NCBI GenBank assembly: GCA_028565715.1
Contig: JAOXYC010108887.1
Location: 1-13,987, forward strand
Length of the DNA: 13,987 nt
Origin: Phoronis pallida
Taxonomy: Eukaryota > Phoronida > Phoronidae
Direction: 5' to 3'
Shown here: in pieces, positions 6,707 to 13,987 of the stretch
Position numbering within the stretch: position 1 is the stretch's first letter
How the letters are laid out: each line of letters opens with the position of its first letter
The notes under the pieces: generated by a model
The model's database searches: none
Told to the model about the DNA's origin: nothing
What the model saw: the letters and a program-made list of their open reading frames with translations, nothing else
Made by a program: the position numbers and the translations under genes

Positions 6707-9700
6707 CTGTAAAATCAATTCAGAAGGATAAGAAAATAGGATGAAATTGTTAAACTTGTGATTTTAATGCTTGTGAACAATGCTCACTGTTTATACAACA
6801 CTTTTTTCAAAGCGCTTTTCCCGTCTTGACTTTATTTGGGTCTGGATTTTTTGTAGTGCCTAAGAAAGTTTGTCAAACATGGACAGTCTTCCACTGCTAG
6901 CAACATAGTGTTGATTGATCAATGGATGCTTTTGTTGTGATTTTATTTTTGTGAGGTTTACGTTCCATTAGCAAAGCTGCAGAGATAATTGGTAATAAAA
7001 CTATAATCCACTCCAATTAAAACCAATGGGCAACTCTAGAACAATGTTATTACCCGGGCACATTTCCCCTGATTGCACTTATCTCAAGCGGTTTTATGAC
7101 CTGTATGTTGGCGGCCATATGCTCGTTTAGTCAACAGGAGTGAATGCAATGTACCCAAGGCAGGTAATAACACTGTTCTCGAGTCGCCCATTGTTGAAGT
7201 TATTTTTGAGTAATGAATTACCCTGCTTCATTGTAAAATAAATGAGTATTCTACTTTTCTGTTCCACTGAAATATTTTCAAGTCCATAATTGTGAAATAA
7301 AATGCAGTGTTTGCGCACAGTAAGCAAGCTAGCCAACTATGGGTCTCACAACATAATTTCATTCTTGGGTATTTGAGACACTTAAACATATTGCAATGAT
7401 CAGATATTAAACAGTTCGATTTAAAGTCCCATTTTTGCTTTTTAAGGTCTAAAAACACATTTAGGGTTTTTTGGTGGGTCAGGATTGCATTCTTGATGTT
7501 ATGACCTTTGAGTAGGGCCAAACTAATAAAGAATCTGTCGAGTTTTAGTGATTTAATGCCAAACCGAGATTTCTAGTTCGTGCCTGTCATTCAGGCGGCT
7601 CGATTGTTATTCGCGCGGCAGCACGAATAACAATCTGCTGTGGTTGGCATTAAATCACAAATATACGAAGGATTTTCGAGATGTTTGTCTCAACTCAAAG
7701 TTCATAACTTCGTGAAGCCATTTCTGACCCAATAGAATTCCGAATTTGTAAACCTTAGAACAGCCTGAAACTGGTTGTTACTTTAAATAAAATTCTTTAG
7801 GGCCTTTGTAATCTTACCATATTTTGCCTGGCCTCTGGTAATGTAGCTTTGAGTTGAAGGGCTGGATATCCTTCCTGTGACATTGTTATGTCACACATGC
7901 AGGTTTGATCAGCTTTCAGTGCAAAATCATGGCATGCATTTCCACCCATGTAGACAGTATCCAACAAAATGGAACCCTGCAATTTACCGTAGAACCTTTT
8001 TTCACAAGGGTTGTATTGACAGATAATTTTCTCAAAAAATGATCTAGTCAAAAGTTTCATGTTGATCTGTTTTGTTTCTAATTATATCACTCGTTAGTAA
8101 AGATTTCACAAAATTTTGTGCTCTTATTAGTTATTTTCAAGTCCTACTAATGTGTATGCGTAATGGATTTTGTATATGACACATAATTAACTGGTCCCGC
8201 CCAGTTCAGTTTATCTTCCATGTGTTACTCAATTTTAAACTCAATTCTTAACTCACAAGTTGTTCTTGTTCATGGTATTTCATGGTCAGTTTTAGTTTGG
8301 TTTCATTGCAGTACAGGATATGATCTCTTTGTGCAGCAGCAACTATGATTCTGTGGTGTGTAGGTTCACTCAAAATGGTCTGCAGAAGCTGAAAAGTTGG
8401 ATTTGAATTTCAGATTTGAGACTAATATACGTTGACCACTTATTAAACCTAGATTTGTTCAACACATTAACAACAAGTATAAGTAAAGTAAATCCTTCTT
8501 CGTGCCTATAATTGGTGCATAGGGCTGGATGGTATCCCGGTTTCTGTAGCGTGAGAGGATGACAGTTGGGCAACTCCCCCTGGACAGGACACTAGTCTAT
8601 CACAGGTTGCTTCCCGATGTAGCCGGTACGCATTCCCAGCTGAGTGGACTGGAGCAATGCTGGAAGACACAACGGACTGCCAAGGGCAGGATCTGAACCC
8701 ACAATTGAGTCCAAAGCTCTTCCAACTGAGCTAATCCGCCTGGCTACATTAACAGCAAGTGTCGCTGTTAATGACTGTTTAAGTTTCTAAGGCATCAATA
8801 AAATGAAACTGCCAGTCTTGCTCAAATGAAACTAACTTTTATCATAACTCATAATGTTGTTTGCAGTACTTGATATTATACTTCTCTGGTAGAACAACTT
8901 AAAAGATGGCTAAAACGTATCCAAAAATCTTTACCTTTTCATTCTTCTGTGCCACATAACATGTCAACTTCACATCATGGTCTCTTGTTCTTTCAGCAAC
9001 TGCAAACACTTCAGCAAGCATCCTTGGAGGCTGGTAACTGTTTGGTTGCAAACACACATTTGGCAGGCTAGAACATAGTTGTTCATCCTGATCTGTATCG
9101 GTTGATTTGATTGGCTGTTTTGGCCTTGCACCCCCATGGTTATCTTGTAAGCTGGCTCCTTGATGTTCCTTTTGGTTTACCATTTCATTTTTGCTCAGTG
9201 CAGTACACACATTGTCTTCAACTTGCTGACTTGCCCATTTTGTCTCTTGTTTGACCAGTGTCTCCTCGACCCATTTTGTCTCGTGTTTGACATCTGTCTC
9301 ATCTTTCCCCAAACCATGCTGTTCATCGTTGACAGATGTCTGTAGTTCTTCGGTTGTTTGTGCAACTGGTGCAGTGTTGGATCCTTCAGAATCATTAAGA
9401 GTTGATTTGGCCCTGATGCGCGTGAAGTGCATGAGAACTACATCCATTGTCTCACTGTTTGAGTAAAATGAGCTATCTTCATTGTTCGTTGTTTTCCACT
9501 GTTCACCAGTTTGCTGAATTTCTGCTTGAAGTGAACAATCTTTTGGGGCTGTGTGCTTGATACTGAGAATGACAGGAGCATTAAATGTAGTACCTTCTGG
9601 CCCCAGTTCAACCTCTGGAATGAATTGTGTTGCCTCAGATGACCCACGCTCTTCTAGTACCTTCATTGACAGAACTGTAGGGTAGGATAGTGCTCCAGGG

Positions 9701-11685
9701 GGCACAAACAGGAATACATCTTGAGCTCTCATTTCCAGAAATCCACCTTCTTTGTCGAATTCAGCCGATACTTGTAAAGCATGAGGTATTTGATTGTGGG
9801 CGGTGCTTTCATTGTCTAGAGATTGCTGCCTGTTTTCTGAAACAATGCAGGATAATTAAATTTTGAAGATTAATTTGTATTCACTGACAGGTTAATGATG
9901 TTACACATGTTTGTAAATTTTATTCACAAAAGTTCAAACATTATTTTATTGGTTAATGCAGATCATTTTATAACTATGAAAATGGTAATAAGTGATCTAA
10001 ACTGAATTCTTCCAGAGTAGAAAAAAAAGGGAATGAGAACTTTTAGAATTTAATGCTTAGCTGCAATAATGAATTTTTTAATTTACATTTTTTTAACCGC
10101 CATTGCAAATTAAAGTGAAATATGAGTAATATCTTTTGTTTCCTGTATACTTACTTATGGTGAGATTCCTTAGTTCTCTCTTCAATGTCTCACTTTTACT
10201 GAGCGTAGAGTTGTTGGCCAAACTTCCAAACCCACTGTCATCTGAATACCCACTCATTACAGAATGTCGGTCTTTTGAAGATAGTTGTCTGTTGAGCAGA
10301 TCAGGACGAACAACCTTTCTTCTGAGACTTATCTTTGGCCTCTTTGTTTCATTTTCTGATTCATCTACACGCTTTGGGTGCCATGTTTTGAATTTTTCTT
10401 GCCTAAATTTCTGGCTAGTTTGATTGGCTTCATTATTGTCAGTTGATCCTTGATCAATTCCGCAGTACCCGCTATCAACTGTATCGACGGTGTCACCCGA
10501 GTCACCTGACAAAACGCTTATGGGTCTCATTGATCCTGGACCCGAATATTCTCTTATGGGGTCCTTCATTGAACGCATTTTGAGTTCTTCTTTCAGCTTA
10601 TCATTGTTTTCATTTCTACAGTTCCATGTATGGAACTTTTTAGGGTCTCTGTCAAAGTCATCCTTTCTACCATTGGTAAAGGTGTGTTTCATTGTGGTAT
10701 CATCGATTTCAGTGTCGTCTAAAGGAGTATTATCAGTGCTTGCAGTACCTCCCTTTGCAATTGATCTTTGTTGATCAGCTCTAGTATTTGGTTTGGAACC
10801 GGACATGACATCATCACTTATAACACCATCTGAATCCAAAACTCCTGTTGGTAGTGTTTGCAACTCTAGTAACGCTTCGTGACTATATGTGTGTGTGTCC
10901 CGTCCATCTTCAGGAATTTCACACAGCACATGACCATTCATTGATGTTGAATTTGAAGTTGTTGAGGGAACCACTTCATCACAGTCCCGTTCATTTATGG
11001 CAAGTTTTACACAGTTCTCATCAGAGTCTTTGACCTCGGCAGTGTTTATTCTTGCCTGAAAATTAAGAAAATATATATTTGTCTCTAAATGCCGCGTAGT
11101 TCATTATTTATAGAAATACAATTTATTTTGAATTGGATTTCTTTTCAGTGCAATAAGTATAATGGCATTTATCATGATAAGAGTAACATTTGTGATCAAT
11201 GTATGGTTTTTGAATCCCACAAAAGCTGGGAGAGGGGTCCTGTTTTGGGTGGGTTATGTTGACCCTTTGCTCCGCTAGCATCAAGAAAAATTGGATTACA
11301 CACATTCTTAAGTTACAGAACTGGCATCAGGAGGATCACAAGTTTAATTACCATGGCTTTGATATTTTATCTTATGTAATCAAATTGGCCCGACTACACA
11401 ATTTGCATTAAATATAAACGTTACCTCCTTTTCAAATTGACGCCTCAGGCACATGAAGATGATAATGAAAATGGCTAAAGCTAGAAGCACGCCAAGCACA
11501 ATGTAAACAATTATTTGTTCTTGACCAGGTGGTTCATAGGTCCTACAGTCCGTGATTTCAGCTCCCCAGCACTGACCACTGCTGCAACTGGTGTGGCAAG
11601 GTTGACAGGCTGTTCCATTGTAGAATGTGAACCCAGGGCATGTGATACAGGCCCCATCAGAGCTGGTTGTCTCACAACCCATTTC
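6299..11685 (-). CDS. Single-pass receptor with ErbB-like Cys-rich repeat, ZU5, UPA and death domain (3' part of gene, six exons)
   Basis: Exons on the - strand, in order: 11685-11425, 11055-10155, 9836-8935, 8388-8257, 8066-7818, 6706-6299. All joins are CAG acceptors with GT donors and matching phases (0,0 / 0,1 / 1,0 / 0,0 / 0,0), giving 950 codons and a TGA. Layout by residue of this partial protein: eight-cysteine ectodomain 1-57, TM 58-80, disordered cytoplasmic region about 81-410, ZU5 about 412-530, charged linker to about 655, UPA about 656-800, death domain about 836-935. ZU5-UPA-death is the signalling module of UNC5 netrin receptors, UNC5CL and PIDD. The ectodomain here is furin-like rather than Ig/TSP1, so I do not call it UNC5. 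It probably sits in the plasma membrane and signals through death-domain partners (inferred). The signal peptide and outer ectodomain exons lie beyond the window. Confidence 0.88.
7024..7193. mobile_element. MITE-like element, 170 bp, 33-bp terminal inverted repeats
   Basis: 7024-7056 and 7161-7193 are inverted repeats with 4 mismatches in 33. The ends begin CAATGGGC and each contains TGTTATTACC. No coding capacity. The target duplication is not clear, because the flanks also read AAC and GTT and could belong to the repeat. Confidence 0.8.
7548..7658. repeat. Compact inverted-repeat element folding as a three-way junction
   Basis: The outer arms GTGATTTAATGCCAAACC (7548-7565) and GGTTGGCATTAAATCAC (7642-7658) pair over 17 positions. 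Inside are two further hairpins: GCCTG/CAGGC with a 5-base loop (7582-7596), and a perfect 12-bp stem, GATTGTTATTCG with CGAATAACAATC (7602-7613, 7624-7635), with a 10-base loop. It is richer in G, C and CpG than its surroundings. Probably a small MITE. No clear target duplication is seen. Confidence 0.78.
7818..8066 (-). CDS. Receptor exon: C-terminal half of UPA domain
   Basis: 83 codons, phase 0 at both ends. It opens INMKLLTRSFFEKIICQYNP and includes GSILLDTVYMGGNACHDFAL and CMCDITMSQEGYPALQLKAT. It fits the second half of UPA by position and alternating hydrophobic pattern, though I cannot match residue by residue. Six cysteines in this cytosolic stretch is a high number. The acceptor is AAAACAG and the donor ATG|GTAAGA. 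Confidence 0.8.
8067..8256 (-). other. Receptor intron, 190 bp
   Basis: Short AT-rich intron without recognised elements. Confidence 0.6.
8257..8388 (-). CDS. Receptor exon: middle of UPA domain
   Basis: 44 codons, phase 0 at both ends. LLQTILSEPTHHRIIVAAAQ, then RDHILYCNETKLKLTMKY. This continues the UPA beta-strand pattern begun by KLTCYVAQ in the previous exon. UPA packs against ZU5 and the death domain in UNC5 and holds the module closed. The acceptor is CTTTTCAG and the donor CTT|GTGAGT. Confidence 0.85.
8389..8934 (-). other. Receptor intron, 546 bp, half occupied by a SINE
   Basis: It contains the SINE at 8479-8745 with its target duplication. The remainder is plain AT-rich DNA. Confidence 0.75.
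8464..8760 (-). mobile_element. Full-length tRNA-derived SINE with 15-bp target duplication
   Basis: On the - strand the element (8745 down to 8479) begins AGCCAGGCGGATTAGCTCAG. A box TTAGCTCAGTTGG lies at 8734-8722 and B box GGTTCAGATCC at 8699-8689. A body follows, then an L2-like tail segment (ACCTGTGATAGACTAGTGTC, about 8607-8588), and the 3' end is a TTTACTTTACTTAT tail. The direct repeats ACATTAACARCAAGT at 8464-8478 and 8746-8760 (one mismatch) are the target duplication. It probably moved with an L2-clade LINE (inferred from the tail). Confidence 0.88.
8935..9836 (-). CDS. Receptor exon: ZU5 domain, charged linker and start of UPA
   Basis: Two bases, then 300 codons. ZU5 starts EFDKEGGFLEMRAQDVFLFV and continues VPPGALSYPTV, the hallmark GG-x-L...V-x-VP-x-GAL of the family, then FIPEVELGPEGTTFNAPVIL, and closes at MHFT (H524-F525-T526 of the partial protein). 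A Ser/Glu/Lys-rich linker of about 125 residues follows, including a 12-residue repeat (VKHETKW / VKQETKW). UPA then begins at about residue 656, with AEVFAVAE and KLTCYVAQKNEK. In UNC5 proteins ZU5 and UPA are almost contiguous, so the long linker is unusual. The acceptor is GTTTCAG and the donor AAG|GTAAAG. Confidence 0.92.
9234..9305 (-). repeat. 36-bp tandem duplication inside the ZU5-UPA linker coding sequence
   Basis: The + strand word CCCATTTTGTCTC occurs at 9234 and 9270, and the two 36-base units stay similar over their length. It keeps the reading frame and adds 12 residues (VK[H/Q]ETKW). It looks like a recent in-frame expansion and could be length-polymorphic. Confidence 0.85.
9837..10154 (-). 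other. Receptor intron, 318 bp
   Basis: AT-rich, with nothing recognisable. It begins GTAAGTATAC and ends TTGTTTCAG on the - strand. Confidence 0.65.
10155..11055 (-). CDS. Receptor exon: long cytoplasmic low-complexity region with duplicated KFxTW/DSG modules
   Basis: 300 codons plus one base. The acceptor is AATTTTCAG and the donor ATAA|GTAAGT. The region is rich in Ser, Asp, Asn, Thr and Lys, with no fold I recognise. Two motifs recur about 80 residues apart: KFHTW (227-231) and KFKTW (308-312), and SVLSG...DSGYCG (DSG at 281) and SVMSG...DSGFGS (DSG at 360). DSGFGS fits the phosphodegron pattern DSG-hydrophobic-x-S recognised by beta-TrCP after double phosphorylation. A basic stretch (KRPKISLRRKVVRP) lies between the last two motifs. 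These could be docking or regulatory sites. That is inference from pattern only. Confidence 0.87.
11056..11424 (-). other. Receptor intron, 369 bp
   Basis: No exon or recognised repeat. A GAATCCC tRNA-like word near 11211 is too weak to call a SINE. Confidence 0.65.
11425..11685 (-). CDS. Receptor exon: furin-like cysteine repeat and transmembrane helix
   Basis: 87 codons, phase 0 at both ends (TTTTCAG acceptor, GAG|GTAACG donor). Eight cysteines lie at residues 4, 13, 16, 27, 30, 34, 39 and 47. CHTSCSSGQCWGAEITDC has the spacing and the WG of an ErbB/EGFR domain IV furin-like repeat (C-x3-C-x4-C-WG-x5-C). One N-glycosylation sequon is present (NGT, residue 23). Residues 58-80 (IIVYIVLGVLLALAIFIIIFMCL) are a clear membrane helix, followed by the stop-transfer RRQFEK. 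The Cys at the inner face (79) could be palmitoylated. An ATG occurs at codon 2, but no signal peptide follows it, so it is not taken as the start. Confidence 0.9.
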
Positions 11686-13535
11686 CTGAAAAATATAAAG
11701 ATGTTCAAAATGATGAATACGTTCTTGTTGTAAAGTAAGTTAGACATTTGATCAATAAACATTTCTGAGATAAAAGCATGCATATCAAGCTATAGCCATT
11801 CCAGAGTGCAAAAGAATGTTACATTAATCTTTAAAAGTTGGTAATGATTTGTATTTGAAATATTAAGTTCAATGAACTGAACTTACCTTGATGATAAAAC
11901 ATCATCAACTGATTTTGTATTCAAAAGTCTCTCAATATATTTTTGATTTCCTTTTGGATAGATGACAACAATACTAGATTTTAATTTTGCATATCATAAA
12001 TAGGGATATCTAGTTACAAAAGGTTAAAGATTATATAAATATTGATAGCAGTTGATAAAACATGGGATGCTCAGTGTAGAACATTGGACCTATACATTGC
12101 ACGGAGATGTAAACAATAACAAAACTAAATAAAACTACTGAAGCTGTGTATAACCACTGATAACCACACTTACGTTTTAATGTATCCAACCTCACTTGTT
12201 CTTCTTGAATGTATTTTGCTTTAAAACACTTTGCAACAAACATATTCCTAACAAAAAATGGCGTTTGACATTGGGCGTGGTTAATTTTTGGGAAAACCCA
12301 AAATTGTTTGTCCCGTCAAGACATGGGTTTTTCCACTTGTAATCTGTTGTGTCCCATTCATGTGTCCTTATTTAGTATTGTGTGTTATTCAAAACACTGA
12401 TTGTGTTTATGAAAAGAATGTTTGAATAGTCATGAATGGAGCTGAACTATAAAGAAATTGGTTTCGATATCTTTCAGACATACCATTGAAACCTTTTAAG
12501 TTCTTTGATAGAATTTCTCAACAAATATTTTTTAGTGCTAGCATTCTTGGGGATAAAAAAATAATATTTTTTAATGGTTTGGTTTGGTTGTCCCTCAAGG
12601 TTTACAACACTTTAAAGTTACTGCCTCAGTTTTAACCATTCAAACATGTTTGAGATTTAAAATACTGGTTGGCAAAACGTTTGAAGAAGATTTATTTTAA
12701 AAAATTGATAAAGGTTTTATTGTGGTTGTAGTTTTATCTAACTACACTAACTTACACTTTTTTGACTGTATTCAAAGTTCAAAGGTTTCATAAATCCTAG
12801 ATTTGAACTCTTCTTAAAATTGTTACTCAAGGGTCACTGCATGAATGCAGGAAGTATTGCTTTAAGTTCCTGTCTACCAAGTACATTATATTTGCTTAAG
12901 GTGGATAAATTTAGAATTTGTTATCTTCAATGTTTAGGTCATATGACAATACCAAAAGATGTTTTTTTAACAAACATTTCAGGAACAACACTCACCATAT
13001 AGTGTTTTCCTTTTCATTTCAAAGATTGGTTTATTTTTCAGAAGTGGGTATCAAACCCATCCATTGAAACTTTTACTATTAGGTAAAATTTCCATGAAAG
13101 TTGTCAAAGCCCTAATCAAATTGTTAAAAAAAAATCGAAGAAGAAAAATGCTTTTGAAAATGAGTAAAAATGAAAAATAAAGGTACAAAACTGCCATAAA
13201 ACAATGTTATACGACAAAGTTTTTGAACAAATTTTTCTCAAAAACTCAAAAAAAATGTTTAATGTATTCAAAGTTCAAAATGTTGTCGACCTGTAATAGC
13301 GACAGAGTGAACACTTTTTAAAAAAGCTTAAAATGGTTTAAACCTAGGGAAAGTATCTTAAAACTATTACAAGAAAGGAGTTCAGAAAAAATCATGTGAC
13401 TCTAGAGTCTATTGTGTGCTAGTTGATCACAAGTAATTGTCAATAAGGAAACCTGTTGTACAGGAAATCTTCCTCAATGCAGGTAAACTGTTGTACAGAA
13501 CAAAATTATTATTTGATTTTCTTAAAACAATCTTG
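11686..13535. other. Upstream intron (or 5' region) of the receptor gene, no supportable exon
   Basis: I looked for cysteine-rich or leader-peptide exons on the - strand that could end in phase 0 ahead of 11685 and found none. A good donor at 11881-11886 (CAAG|GTAAGT on the - strand) has an in-frame TGA in the phase needed. Small repeats are present: TGTATTCAAAGTTCAAA twice (about 12767 and 13263), and TGTTGTACAG twice (about 13456 and 13489). Confidence 0.5.
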
Positions 13536-13857
13536 TTAAAGATACTGTCGCCTCGTTCAAATCAACTAGAAATTGTGTGTATGAGTCCTTTGATGAACAT
13601 AACAACTTGCAACTGAGTCAAAAAATTCAAAAAATCTGTAAGGGGTGGTTTGAGTATCTGAAAAAGTCAAACCTTTGCTTAAGCCTAGGTTTAAATCGGA
13701 CACAAAAGCTCCCAAATCACCCCTTTGCAGATTTTTTGAATTTTTTCACTCAGATGCAAGTTAGTTAATATGTTCATCAAAGGACTCATACAGAAAATTT
13801 CTAGTTGATTTGAATTTTGACGCCAGATCGGGACCGACGAGGAGACAGTATCTTTAA
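13536..13857. mobile_element. TTAA-flanked foldback MITE, 314 bp
   Basis: TTAA at 13536-13539 and 13854-13857 borders an element (13540-13853) whose two halves are inverted repeats of roughly 130-150 bp. The termini are AGATACTGTC on both sides. Shared inner words include TCAAATCAACTAGAAATT, ATGAGTCCTTTGATGAACAT and AAATTCAAAAAATCTG. The right arm has about 22 extra bases (about 13817-13838) absent from the left arm. A 63-codon open stretch inside is an accident of the repeat. Confidence 0.87.
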
Positions 13858-13987
13858 AGAAGTAGCACAGAATACGTTTGAAGTGTTTTTATATAAAAGA
13901 TGTTGTATTGTTGAACATAAAATACCCAAAGAAAAAATTAAAATCCTAACCCAATTTCTAAAAAACCCGATTTTCTCACCGAATTTA
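13858..13987. other. AT-rich sequence at the right edge
   Basis: Nothing recognisable. Confidence 0.4.

Larger units (their letters stand above)
6707..7817 (-). other. Receptor intron, 1,111 bp, with two inverted-repeat elements
   Basis: It contains the 7024-7193 and 7548-7658 elements. A 97-codon open stretch at 7228-7521 on the - strand has no family resemblance and no splice logic, and is left as intron. Confidence 0.65.

Noticed and set aside
7228-7521. 97-codon - strand open stretch in the receptor intron
   Set aside because: No family resemblance, no plausible splice sites at its ends, and the flanking exons already join in phase across it.
6299-11685. Ordinary UNC5 netrin receptor
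   Set aside because: The juxtamembrane ectodomain is an ErbB-like cysteine repeat, not TSP1. The cytoplasmic tail is far longer before ZU5, and ZU5 and UPA are separated by about 125 residues.
11881-11900. Strong - strand donor CAAG|GTAAGT that could end an earlier receptor exon
   Set aside because: In the phase required by the 11685 exon there is a TGA a few codons before it. At best it is a non-coding exon edge.
12031-12243. 70-codon - strand open stretch with a hydrophobic segment, upstream of the receptor exons
   Set aside because: Its internal splice donor (GTAAGT at about 12171) leaves phase 1 in this frame, while the next exon needs phase 0, and the phase-0 frame hits TAA. There is no signal-peptide cleavage pattern or family match.
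12283-12305. Small inverted repeat TTTTGGG-AAAA-CCCAAAA
   Set aside because: Short and AT-rich, as expected by chance in 14 kb. No associated feature.
13035-13065. tRNA-like B box (GGGTTTGATACCC on the - strand) suggesting another SINE
   Set aside because: No A box at the right distance, no tail and no target duplication.

Overview
This is a eukaryotic, animal-type window. It is AT-rich, with short coding exons bounded by GT...AG splice sites, long introns, tRNA-derived SINEs, several foldback or MITE-like elements and a fragment that looks like a Penelope-like retroelement. There are no operons, Shine-Dalgarno sites or long continuous genes. The intron sizes, the SINEs with an L2-like tail and the presence of a ZU5-UPA-death receptor suggest a marine invertebrate, perhaps an echinoderm or other deuterostome. 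The species cannot be fixed from the sequence alone.

Left part, + strand, 1067-4029: six consecutive exons of a DEAD-box RNA helicase of the DDX54/Dbp10 type. They run from an acidic N-terminal segment through the Q motif, motif I (Walker A), Ia, the TPGR motif and the DEAD box. All splice phases join cleanly. The next exons (SAT motif and helicase C domain) are not found anywhere to the right. The introns hold a retroelement fragment (566-913) and a TA-flanked inverted-repeat element (2185-2521).

Middle part, 4030-6298: no coding sequence. It holds a near-identical tandem duplication (4173-4875), a TTAA-flanked non-autonomous element (4801-5545) with a 100-bp near-perfect palindrome inside it, and a SINE (about 5989-6240).

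Right part, - strand, 11685 down to 6299: six phase-matched exons, 950 codons, of a single-pass receptor. In order it has an ErbB-like cysteine-rich (furin-like) repeat, a transmembrane helix, a long low-complexity cytoplasmic region with an internal duplication and a DSGxxS motif, a ZU5 domain, a repeat-bearing linker, a UPA domain and an UNC5-type death domain ending at a stop codon. The N-terminal exons with the signal peptide lie outside the window. The cytoplasmic half is that of UNC5/PIDD-class signalling proteins, but the juxtamembrane ectodomain is not the Ig/TSP1 arrangement of UNC5. This is the most interesting object here.

Far right, 11686-13987: upstream intron of the receptor gene, with a TTAA-flanked foldback element at 13536-13857 and no supportable exon. 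The two genes are convergent and have no evident functional link.
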